The notes under the pieces are model-generated. The model did not search any database and was not told where the DNA came from. It saw only the letters and a list, made by a program, of their open reading frames with translations. A DNA stretch of 64,000 nt. It comes from Apostichopus japonicus. Taxonomy: Eukaryota > Echinodermata > Holothuroidea > Aspidochirotida > Stichopodidae. Position numbers and translations under genes: made by a program. Positions 32,283 to 44,800 of the stretch are shown one piece after another (position 1 is the stretch's first letter; the number at the start of each line of letters is the position of its first letter). The stretch is from the NCBI RefSeq assembly GCF_037975245.1, contig NC_092569.1, positions 26,359,668-26,423,667 of the forward strand, given 5' to 3'.

Positions 32283-33250
32283 TCTTATATCCTTTACATA
32301 AACCAACCGATGTAATCAGTTTTATCCACTTCACATAATCATTACCCAACTGATAGTAATCATAAACTGTTGACCTTTCTTACTTAATCACCATTATCAT
32401 AGACATGTAATCACACACTGTTAACCTCTCTTCGTAATCATCCTTACCAAACTGATGTAATCATAAACTGTTTACCAATCTTATGTAATCATCCTTACCA
32501 AACTGATGTAATCATAAACTGTATACCTATCTTACATAATCACCATTATCATATACATGTAATCATACACTGTTTACCTCCCTTCCGTAATCATCCTTAC
32601 CAAACTGATGTAATAATAAAATGTTTACCTCCATTCCGTAATCATCCTTACCAAACTGATGTAATCATAAACTGTTTACCAATCTTATGTAATCATCATT
32701 ACCAAACTGATGTAATCATAAACTGTTTACCTATCTTACATAATCACCATTATCATATACATGTAATCATACACTGTTTACCTCCCTTCCGTAATCATCC
32801 TTACCAAACTTATGTAATAATAAACTTACCCCCATTCTGTAATCATCCTTACCCAACTGATGTAATCATAAACTGTTTACCAATCCTATGTAATCATCTT
32901 TATCAAACTGATGTAATCATAAACTGTTTACCAATCTTATGTAATCATCCTTACCAAACTGATGTAATCATAAACTGTTTACCAATCTTTTGTAATCATC
33001 CTTACCAAACTGATGTAATCATAAACTATTTACCAAATACCAATCTTATGTAATCATCCTTGCTTAACTGATATAATCATTAACTGTTTACCAATCTTAT
33101 GTAATCGTCGTTACCAAACTGATATTATCATAAACTGTTTACATCCCTTCCGTTAGCATCATTACCAAACTGATGTAATCATAAAGTGTTTACCAATCTT
33201 ATGTAATCATCCTTACCAATCAGATGTAATCATACACAGTTTACCAATTT
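32283..33250. repeat. ~51-bp minisatellite
   Basis: About 19 degenerate units built from ATGTAATCATAAACTGTTTA, CCAATCTTATGTAATCATCC and TTACCAAACTG. Higher-order alternation with a TTCCGTAATCATC / TACATAATCACCATTATC variant is visible around 32520-32860. Confidence 0.92.
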
Positions 33251-33616
33251 TATGAAGTACCTACAGAAGCCCTAATAATCATTGCCTGCTTACCATGTTA
33301 ATACAAATTAACTTTGAACTAATCTCAACATCACCTAAACCGATTGTTACCATAAATTCATTTTCATTGAGCTAATCTCAACATGACCTAAGCCGATGGT
33401 TACAATGAATGCATTATCATTCCTACCCATCCAGTTTGACTATATCACGATTAACAGGTTACTTCTCATGGGGCGCTCTCCAACCATCCCCCAGATCCAA
33501 CAGAGGGTGCAGTCACAAGATCTTAGTTTCGTGAACCTGACAAGCTGCAGTCTCAGACTGTATATCACATCGGTACTCTGAGCTGATCACTAATAGTATA
33601 TATATGCAACTTCCTT

Positions 33617-34602
33617 TAGGGATGCACCGGATATCCAGTCCGGCCGGACTATCCGGCCGGATAGTGAGCAATTATCCGGTTCCGGTTCCGGCCGGATATT
33701 TTTCAAAATCTGGCCTGAATTATTCCTTAAAAAGGTGTTGGTATTAACTTAAATCCATGTAAACTATATCCAAAAATTAATAAAAACATTCAAAGGAAAA
33801 ATTAGGTTGAACATGTTTAATTTAATTTTCTCAATGGTCTGACCCACTGTTTCTAAAGATCAACCAAAATAATACAACTACTGTAATAATATGAAGCTAT
33901 ATACAACAAATAAAGTTTGCAGTGAAATCATTTCTTGCAGCCTTCATCAGTTGAATATTGTGCAGTTAAAATAGACCATTTATATACTTATCAGTTAAAA
34001 TAGTGTTCCATTGAATCTTTACTTTCCCATTATTGTTGGCATTCATGTTCTCTGAATTTTTATGTGTGAAACAATCTCTTATATGGTTAAATACGTCTGA
34101 ATTTTTTTTGATTCCACAATAACCACTTCATCTTAAATTTCATTCTTAAACCTTAGAATAACTTTAATTCTCATCGAAAAAGATTAATTCCAGAGCTGAC
34201 AATGAAAACAATTTCAAAAGTTACCTTTCTACAGTTATCATATACAGAGACAATTATCTTCATAGATAGTATGCAGTATTTTTCCAGCACACAAATTTAC
34301 ATACTGTATTAAGCTTGTCAACAATTACATTGTAGTTATATTATTAAAAAATGTAGATTACACCACTTCAAGTCATATTTAATCTCATAAATGGGGTCTT
34401 AATTTCACCTTCTTTATAATATGTATATACCTCACCTAAGATTTGCTCCTTGTCTCATACTTCTAGATATCTTATTAATGATTTTCTTTTGTGTCATGAA
34501 ATAATCCGGTTCCGGCCGGATTTTATCCGGCCGGATTTCTTGTACTATCCGGCAAAATCCGGTTCCGGCCGGATCCAAAAATTTGGATCCGGTGCATCAC
34601 TA
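33617..34602. mobile_element. 986-bp non-autonomous hAT-type element
   Basis: Starts TAGGGATGCACCGGAT and ends ATCCGGTGCATCACTA, terminal inverted repeats of the TAGGG-TGCACCG hAT class. Exact 8-bp duplications ACTTCCTT (33609-33616 and 34603-34610) flank it. The subterminal parts are dense in GGCCGGAT and TCCGGTTCCGG, likely transposase-binding repeats. The 800-bp interior is AT-rich without an ORF. Confidence 0.95.
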
Positions 34603-34610
34603 ACTTCCTT

Positions 34611-35581
34611 TTAGTTATTGAAGTAGACAGGTTTTTGAAACCCTATTTTCGAAGTTAGAAGTCAAACTAATTGTTTTAAACACCTTAACTTGTGCATTTC
34701 ATTTTTTTTTAAACCTTGAGTCAATGTTTAAGCATGTGTGTATCCAAGATTATCTGGCGAGTGCGCCCGTTTTACCTTGATTCAGGAATAATATCACAGT
34801 CCCCTTTGTCAAATTGCTAGAGAGCCCTTTCCTCCGCTGGAAAGTCTCTACCAATCAATTCTCAATAAAAATCGAACATGAATATGCACATAGTAATTCA
34901 AATAGAATACAGAGAGCCAAGATAATAAATAAATTCTGTGTAAAACAGTGCTATGCAATCTAATGTTTGCGTAAACTATGCATAAAGGCTAGGAAAATGT
35001 TTCAGTGCAATTGATTCTGCAAAACAACCTTTTAAGATGTATTTTTTTTTTGGTGAGAAATGCATGTCGAGAATTCCAATAGGCTATTCCATCCATCTTA
35101 TGACGTGATATGGGTAACTACTCTTATTGAGAACACGTATCTGAACTTATACCTGTGCACACAATCTTAGTATATATTCAGGACTGACAACAATACATAA
35201 GAATGTGTGTGTGTCTGCACTTGTTTTGTATTCCGACTGAGGGCTTGAACAAAGAAATTGCGAGTCCCCAGACGGAAAGAATCCCCAGGTCCTCAGAAAA
35301 TTTATATTGTTAATGGATATTGATGAAGTTAGGGTTACATGAACTTGAAGAGTGGAAGAAACAACGGGGTCTTCAGTCAGAATGTAAAACACACCTGGGT
35401 GTATATGTGTCTGTTTAGAGTAGTTTTGAGGAGGCTGTGTAAATGGAGGGGAGGGGGGCTGGTTGGAATTTGGGTTATCTGTAACATCTCTGTTTGCTGA
35501 TATGGATGATATATTTGATGAACTTCAGTGTGTTTGATAGTTTTGATCCTCTTATCAAGTACTTATTGGAAAGAACCGTAT
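34611..35581. other. 3' flank of the FReD gene
   Basis: No further gene. I did not find AATAAA or ATTAAA on the minus strand in the first several hundred bases past the FReD stop codon, so the poly(A) site is unplaced. Confidence 0.5.
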
Positions 35582-35844
35582 CTAGACAGGTCTTATCTTC
35601 ATTTCTGTGTATTTGATGTTATATAGACCTCCAGGTAGATCAAGCCAGTATATGCTTGATGTATCATTATCTGCTGCCGTGTAGTTACCATTGAGGTTAG
35701 AATTTGCACAGCTCTTGTACCACCAGGCACCATGGTTACTATCAGCACAGTTACTGTCAGCTGCTATATCATTGTCCCTGTCAAAGGTACTGAAGGAAGA
35801 GTTAAGATGAGAACTCAAAGCATGACCACCAGGGGCACCTCTAT
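35582..35844 (-). CDS. FReD exon 8: C-terminal third of the domain
   Basis: After acceptor ACATAG the exon completes a split Asp codon and reads DRGAPGGHALSSHLNSSF, then STFDRDNDIAADSNCADS, GAWWYKSCANSNLNGNY and ...YTEMKIRPV-stop. DRDND is the calcium-binding loop, and the two Cys bracket the AWWY of the binding pocket. Confidence 0.95.
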
Positions 35845-38800
35845 CTATGTCTGTGAATTAAACAAATAAAGATATTCCCTTAAACTAAAATCCATCACAA
35901 TTAAGGGACCTATCACAATATAGACACATTAAACAATTAGTAAATATGATTGGATATACTGTATGTTGCATCTGTAGAGTGATATCTCTAAGTGTTTCAC
36001 TACACAACAGGACATTGATGCTTAATCTCTGTGACAGTCTTCATCACATATCACACTTGTATTGGAGTTATGTTATATCTCAGCATGTCATTATGCTAAT
36101 TTTATGAGCTGTCGGTAATGATGCTTGGATTATGTGATGTCTTAGCATAACACTGTCAGTAATTATGCTTATTTTATGAGCTGTCGGTAATGATGCTTGG
36201 ATTATGTGATGTCTTAGCAAACACTGTCAGTAATTATGCTTATTTTATGAGCTGTCAGTAATGATGCTTGGTTTATGTGATGTCTTAGCATTTCACTGAC
36301 ATTATGCTTGGTTTATGTGATGTCTCAGCATATCACTGTCTGTCGTTATGCTTTGCTTATGTGATGTCTTAGCATATCACTGTCTGTCATTATGCTTGGT
36401 TTATGTGATGTCTCAGCATATCACTGTCTGTCGTTATGCTTTGCTTATGTGATGTCTTAGCATATCACTGTCATTCACTATGCTTGGTTTATGTGATGTC
36501 TTAGCATATCACTGTCTGTCATTATGCTTGGTGCATGTGATATCTTAGCATATCACTGTCTGTCATTATGTTTGGTTTATGTGATGTCTAAGCATATCAC
36601 TGTCTTTCGTTATGCTTTGTTTCTGTGATGTCTTAGCATATCACTGTCAGTAATTATGCTAATTTCATGAGCTGTCCGTAATGATGCTTGGATTATGTGA
36701 TGTCTTAGCATAACACTGTCAGTAATTATGCTAATTTTATGAGCTGTCGGTAATGATGCTTGGATTATGTGATGTCTTAGCATAACACTGTCAGTAATTA
36801 TGCTTATTTTATGAGCTGTCGGTAATGATGCTTGGTTTATGTGATGTCTTAGCATTTCACTGACATTATGCTTGGTTTAAGTTATGTCTCAGCATATCAC
36901 TGTCTGTCGTTATGCTTTGCTTATGTGATGTCTTAGCATATCACTGTCTGTCCTTATGCTTGGTTTATGTGTTGTCTTATCATATCACTGTCTGTCGTTA
37001 TGTTTCGTTTATGTGATGTATTAACATATCAGTGTCAGTCGTTATGCTTGGTTTGTGTGATGTCTTAGCATATCACTGTCTGTCGTTATGCTTTGCTTAT
37101 GTGATGTCTTAGCATATCACTGTCTGACATTATGCTTGGTTTATGTGATGTCTCAGCATATCACTGTCTGTCGTTATGCTTTACTTATGTGATGTCTTAG
37201 CATATCACTGTCTGACATTATGCTTGGTTTATGTGATGTCTCAGCATATCTCTGTCTGTCGTTATGCTTTGCTTATGTGATGTCTTAGCATATCACTGTC
37301 TGTCATTATGCTTGGTTTATGTGATGTCTTAGCATATCACTGTCAGTCGTTATGCTTGGTTTATGTGATGTCTTAGCATATCACTGTCAGTCATTATGCT
37401 TTGTTTCTGTGATGTCTTAGCATATCACTGTCGTTCACTATGCTTGGTTTATGTGATGTATTAGCATATCACTGTCAGTCGTTATGCTTGGTTTGTGTGA
37501 TGTCTTAGCATATCTCTGTAAGTCATTATGCTATGTTTATGTGATGTCTTAGCATATCACTGTCAGTCATTATGCTTTGTTTATGTGATGTCTTAGCATA
37601 TCTCTGTCTGTCATTATGCTTTGTTTCTGTGATGTCTTAGCATATCTCTGTCTGTCATTATGCCTGGTTTATGTGATGTCTTAGCATATCACTGTCAGTC
37701 ATTATGCTTTGTTTCTGTGATGTCTTAGCATATAAGTGTAGTCCTTGTATGTGATCTATGTGATATATCACAGCTCGTTACAACAATAAACTTAATAGTT
37801 TTGTTTTAACTCTAATTCTATATTTAAACATTTTAATTAACCCAGGAACCATAGTGTAAGTTAATCCAATAACTGTTTATCCTGCTTCTTAGGACTAGTA
37901 TAGACCAGCCAAGATCTATTACCTTATACTAATCACATTTTAATTGTTACAATGATAGCAAATGATTCTCACTCAAGTATCTGCATTTGTATGCCTTGTT
38001 TATGTAGCAATGTAACAGGAAGGCATATTCTCAGGCAAATATAGTGTTGACTTTGTGGACACCCACTCTGGAGTGAAGATAGCAGCAGTCATGATCTGGG
38101 TTAATCCAATATCTGTTCAAGGTTTGCTCCTACAAACTAAGACGGCAGTTAATAGGATCATAGCTGATTGATGCATTAGCTGAAATTGAAACGACCAACC
38201 CAGCTCTCACCCTTTTTAATTTCAAACAGCTAATGATGCCGCTGTTAAAACAAGTTTCCCCCAAAAGTGTCATATTTAAAAAAATGGTCACAAATGGAAC
38301 AAGTAGCCTACAATAGAGTAATGAATTGAAATTGTAGACTTCACGGCATGGTTCAGACACGGAAATGGATTCCTTTCACCTATAATAAGGCTAAAATTGC
38401 GTAACAAAGAAACATATAGACGCTTACCACAGAACTGGACAATTTACATATGTAGCAACACAAATTTTATTGAAAACCAAATGAAAATATAATCCGTACA
38501 TTCCATAGCGGTGATAGCAGGATATTTTCATCCATATGATAACGTATATAACCATTTGCAACCATCCCCATCCATCAAGTAACATACCCTGCCTCTCCAC
38601 CCTCCCATTGCTACAATAACTGAAAAAAAGTTGCTATAAAAAATGTATAAAACCTTAAAACTGTTAATGTATTGTGACCTGTGTAAAATTCTTACCACAG
38701 CTATATATTAAAGTTGCATGCCAATGAACTTCCCTGGTAATCTAGGTCCAGGGGTGACTACTTGGGTTGCTTAAAACAATGAAGGTCATGCAGCTGGCTG

Positions 38801-41800
38801 CCCTAAAGAATGAACATAACACAACCAAAATATACTTACCGAGTATATTATGAAACAAACAGAACATGACAATTAATAGTACAGTGAACTTGTATACAAC
38901 GAACACAGAGAGAAACCTATAGTTTGGACAAACCTGCAGTTCCACTAAAAGTTCCCAGTTTAGACAGTTTGTAATTGTCACTTTCATCGTTGATCCGGAA
39001 CAAGTCAAACTTTGCGTAGTATGCAGCTCCATGTTTGTTCACCATATCGATCCGCAGTTGATAGTCACCTTGATTGGTGAGGTTATACAACTTATCATTA
39101 CCCAACCAAAACTCATGGTCCAGCTCACCAAAGCCTTCTTTATAGCTGGTCCAGTTATGATAGAAGTCAACAGAACCATCAACACGACGTTGGAACACCT
39201 GTATGATGTAAAAACAAAAAGAATAATTTTCATAATAATAAAGAATACATTTATTTCAATAACATTTTCACTGAGAAGCGGACTGTATTCCTTCTATTAC
39301 ATAAGCAAAGGATGACCTCTGAATGAAGCAGTGATTGACAATGTTCCAAACTGAAGTCCTACATTCTCACCTGTAATTTACCCTTCTAGTATGGGATTCC
39401 CACATAGTATCTACAGACTGGTTATTATCCGAAACAGTAATCGACAACCTTTGAGGCCCACATGCCAGGATCATCCATGAGGATTGAGCCAGCACCCACC
39501 AAACCCCAATCCCCCCCTCAGAATGGATGCTCAGAAATCTATGTGTAGTTCCCCCCTCAGCTCTGGTTTGAAATGTCCATTACCTCATTTCCCCTTTGAT
39601 GATTACTTCAATAAATCTAAAATGACCTCATTATCTGAGAGAAAGAGCTTACTATTGTGACAGGCAGATTAATTTTGTAATAAAACTCTATATCAAGTGA
39701 ACAACTCTGACATTCTCCAATTTATAGATAGTGTAATTAAACACTGTAATAACCACAAGTGGACTGGAACGGTAGGTACAAAATTAATAAAGAAAATTCA
39801 GTTTCAAAGGAAGATGCAAAGACCAATGGGAAGAATATCAATGTATTGCTACCATCTGCATGGTTTCATTGGAGTAATCTTAAGTTGATTGAGTTGGAAC
39901 TTGTTTCTAGTTCCAGAGGACACTAAAAGGTTGATTTGTTCCTGACAAATTCACTGCCATTGCAATGTATATGTAGGAACAGAAGCCATCACCCTTGCGT
40001 CACAAACTACTTCCATACCACAGTGATTCTGCTGACCAGTGTGAAATCGTAAGTACACATATACAACATATCGTATATACTGTAGGATGTCATACTAGAC
40101 TTACCGTCCATCCTCCTCCGTCCGTCATATTATACATACAATATATCGTCTATACTATAGGATGTCATACTAGACTTACCGTCCATACTCCTCCATCAGT
40201 CATATTATACATATACAATATATCGTCTATACTATAGGATGTCATACTAGACTTACCGTCCATCCTTCTTCAGTCATATTATACATTACAATATATCGTC
40301 TATACTATAGGATGTCATACTGGACTCACCGTCCATCCTTCTCCATCAGTCATATTATACATATACTGTACAATATATCGTCTATACTATAGGATGTCAT
40401 ACTAGACTCACCGTCCATCCTCCTCCTTCAGTCATATTATACATATACAATATATAGTATATACTATAGGATGTCATACTAGACTCACCGTCCATCCTTC
40501 TCCATCAGTAATATTATACATATACAAGGCGCGTATCCAGGGGGTGTTGGGGGCGCGCCCCCCTGGTAAGAAAAAGAGGAGAGAAAAAGAGAAGGAAGAA
40601 AAAAGGGAAAAAAGAGGGGGGAAAGAGGAGGAAGGAGGGGAAGGAAGGGAAAAGAAAAAGAAGAAAGAGAGAAAACGGAGAAAAGGAGGGAGTAGAAGAT
40701 AAACGCCAAGACACCGGGAAGAGAAAGAGGAACAGTCATAATTACAGCTCTGATCCCTATTATATACACAGGGTAGCCAGTGACGGATCGAGGATTTCGG
40801 AAGGGGAGTGCGCCTCAGCTTACCCATACACCGACAACTGCATTTTTGACGTTTCCATTTTTCCTCTCTCACTAATGTATACATATATATATACTATATA
40901 TAGTATATCATGACGCGTGTGTGTGTATGGACGCCTTAAACAATTGTAAAATTGTGCTATTAAACCAACTGTGGCTGGTCTTGAACTCGACCGAGTCGTT
41001 GGGGAACATGCCTTCGGTATTAGCCCAGGATCTATATTCGAACTGCACTAGACATATGTCTTTCGATGCAACACTGTCATGCAGAGTTAAAATGTTATAC
41101 AACGCGAACTGAATGTTAATTGTTACCCACCCCTAGTACCGTAACTCATACAATGAATCTAAAAATAAATTCCGCATGCGATTTGAGAATTGAGCACATT
41201 TCCTGTGAATATCATGTAGTGGATCCAAAGGCATATCATTGCCGGCGGGAGGGGGGGGGGGACGCACCCATCACTTCCTGAGATTGTTCCCATCTGTATG
41301 AAAACGCGCGCCCCACCACCCTACGCCCACCCCTCTAATCGCTTCCCGATGAGTTACAAAACCAGACCCATCGTATACAAAAGTCTACTTGGATTTTTTC
41401 TGCAGACGCCCATGCATTTCCCCAAACTAAATTTCTAAGCCACAAGATCTAAAACTTAAGGAGGTATGGGAGCATCATTGGGTCTGGGAAATGTTGTTTT
41501 CGACGATCTGGGAGGAGTATTTGCCCAAAATTTCTTGTGCGCTACGCGCGAACCCATGGTCGCGCTCCGCTTAGATAGTATCAGAGAACAGATACGCCTC
41601 CCCACCATTATCCAAGACTGTGATGCGCCCATGCACCAATATGTTAACTGTGTCTGAATTTTCGAAATTTCATGACAAACATTCCTATCCATGGAGGTTT
41701 TACTGCATTGGCTGTCCATAGATGAAATTTTGTGCAGCATTATTGGTATGTTTTTAAGTGAATTGATTTCACAAGAAGTGTGAATTTTCAAATTCTGACG

Positions 41801-44800
41801 AATAATGGGCTTAAAACCTCGAAAAGTGGGGCGGACGGGTATTGTGGGCCGCGACGTAGAATCACCTACAAAAGCAATGATCCACAGGAGATGCGATAAA
41901 GTCGAACATGATGTGTGACTGGTGACAATCTTCGAAAAGGTTACAGATGGAGAGAAAAAATATTGGGAAAAAACTTGATTACTCAGGCAATAGTGAACAT
42001 CTAGTTGGTCATTTTCAAGCACGAGATGGGCCATTTCCGGTGATCTGGGGGGTGTCAAAACCAGAAATTTTCTTGTGCGCCAACCGATGGTGGCGCTCCG
42101 CTTAGATAGTAATTCGCGTCCCCCCCCCCCAGGTTAGAAAATCCTGGATACGCCCCTGTATACAATACATCGTCTATACTATAGGATGCCATACTAGACT
42201 TACCGTCCATCCTTATACGTCAGTCATGTCATGCATATACAATATATCGTTTATACTATAGGATGTAATACTAGACTCACCGTCCATCCTCCTCCGTCAG
42301 TCATATTATACACATACAATATATCGTCTATACTATAGGATGTAATACTAGACTCACCGTCCATCCTCCTCCGTCAGTCATATTATACATATACAATATA
42401 TCGTCTATACTAAAGGATGTCATACTAGACTTACCGTCCATCCTCCTCCGTCAGTCATATTATACATATACAATATATCGTCTATACTATAGGATGTCAT
42501 ACTAGACTGACCGTCCATCCTCCTCCGTCAGTCATATTATACATATACAATATATCGTCTATACTAAAGGATGTCATACTAGACTTACCGTCCATCCTCC
42601 TCCGTCAGTCATATTACAGAAGACTTCAAAGGGTGGTTCATTCCAGTTAGTTGGTTTGATGATGTATGTGCTAGTTTTATTACAACCAGCATTGAACCAA
42701 TCCAGGCAATTGGTCATCTGACAATTATGACAAAAATGAAACATAGAAAGTATCGAGATAACTTAATGATCACATACAAAGGTCCCTGTCATGTAGCAAA
42801 TTTACATAAATTTGTTTTATGGTACTATCAGCCCAGCCAGGAATAGAAACTCCCTGTGGTGATTGAACCCATTCAGCTCAATTTATCTCAAAACATTATT
42901 AAATAATTTTCACAATGAAATAATTTATTTTAGTGTTCACAATTGTGCAACAGTCTTGCAGGCTCCGATTTCGTCTCTAATTAAATAAATTTGGTTCCTG
43001 CTATCCATCTTCATACTTGTATTATGTACACTAATTTGACTATATTATTTACAGAGCAATTTGCTTTGTGATACGTACCAGCTAAATTATTACCTGCAAT
43101 CAGTAAGACGATTATGACAACAGAGAATAATTTATAAGATATCACATCGCAATATATGTTATTCAAAATAGGCAATTCGCTACACAAGTGTAGCCATGTA
43201 TAGCAGTGTTTGCACACAGGAATAATAAATTCATGAGAGAAAGTTCAGAGCATTCAATACTGAGCTATGTACAAAAAATGTGAACACTAATTTCATAGAA
43301 AGAACAATGACAATATGTTGAGCATGGACGAGAACCAGGACGACGACAATTGTCATTTCACTGTACGCTTAAAATTAAATGTGCATTTAACCAGATCCTT
43401 GGAGTATGAGATTGTTCCATGGTTTACAAGTTTGACAATTATTTATACTTTTATTAGAGTTTTAAAATAGCTAACGAAAACCTACATGCTGAATGAGGAA
43501 GGACAATTATGTCACATGGGAAGGTGGAAGTACCTCATCCTATAATGTACACTCCATGAACAGACATTTTGTTTGGGGTAATTCGGGCAATAAGGAAACA
43601 TTTATGCCTGGATACTTTGTGTCGAATTCATTGCAAATCTCTGACGACTCTAAGCTATTACAAACCGAATGTTCTTATTGTTCCTACTGATAGTGTTAAT
43701 GTTGCAAAGATTCATGAAATGTACTTTAAATGCAAATCACAACATCAAACCTTCTCTCCTAAAAAGAGTAACAATTAACATCATAACCAAATAGTCTCAT
43801 GGGTACCATTACCTTTTGGATGACAATGAGGAAAAATATCCCAATTTCAGGTTATTACTGCAGTATTCCAAGCTTATTTCGTTGCTATAGAACTGTAAGA
43901 TCTCTATTCAACACTGGAAGTGATAATTTACAGCCAACATACAGTATTGTACAGCAAAGCAATATCGTAATTGCTCAGATCATCATCAAAAGTCTAATCT
44001 AAATTGCTCCCCAAAACATAATATTCTCTAATTCGAAACTGTATGTACTGTAATTAAGTATGTAATTTTCACCTCAATAGAAGGATCACGAGGACAATCA
44101 CCACCAGTAGTGGTTTGCTTTGGGGTGGTCTCCACTGATTCGCTGGCTATCGTTAGGTTAAAACAAGAAAACAAAAAGAAAATATCTAATTTTGCTAAGT
44201 CTTGACATCAGGTACAATAATTTAGTGATACAGTCATGCTTTACTATCTAGGTGTGCTCAAATTTGAAGTACTTCAGACAGATATTTTTAGAGATCAATT
44301 CCGATAAATACATACATCCACGTCAAGAGTAAGGCAACAGTGATATTGCTTGTCCATGCATACCAAAAGTCTACATGTATGTATGCCTCATGGTTTGTCT
44401 ACCGTGCCAGCCTATTGACAAATTCGGTACTGATTTAGAATCCGTACCAATCGACCCTACTTCCTAACCCTATTCCCTACTTCCTTACCCTACTCCCTAA
44501 CCCCTAACCATATTCCCTACTTCCTAACCCTTATTCTTAACCCCTAACCCTACCCCTTAACCCTACTTTCTAACCCCTAACCTTATTCTGCCGATTCAAA
44601 GTAAACGTTCCCATTCATATGGTGCGGATTCTAAAGTTAGGCCACAAATTCTACCAACAATTCCAAGTATGAACTATGATGGTATAATACGGTAAACTAG
44701 GGATGGTTAAGGCATTAACTGTTCTTTGCCAGCTTTGATGAAGCTCTCGCTGATTTTGCTATCCTGCAGCTATGTGAGTTTCATTGATGGTTTGACCGCA

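Noticed and set aside
36610..36855. 81-residue repeated open frame on the minus strand
   Set aside because: It follows the 44-bp minisatellite unit and has no other support.
40780..40800. Additional hAT end CAGTGACGGATCGAGG as a separate element
   Set aside because: No matching partner end or target duplication found inside 40.5-42.2 kb; treated as part of the patchwork.
41456..42058. 200-residue open frame on the minus strand, the longest non-retroelement frame here
   Set aside because: It lies inside a hAT-like insertion made of patchy repeats, crosses a direct repeat at its ends, and shows no domain or codon pattern.
44400..44600. Interstitial telomere
   Set aside because: Units are irregular (CCCTACTTCC, CCTAACCCCTAACC), not a clean TTAGGG series; recorded as a C-rich degenerate repeat only.
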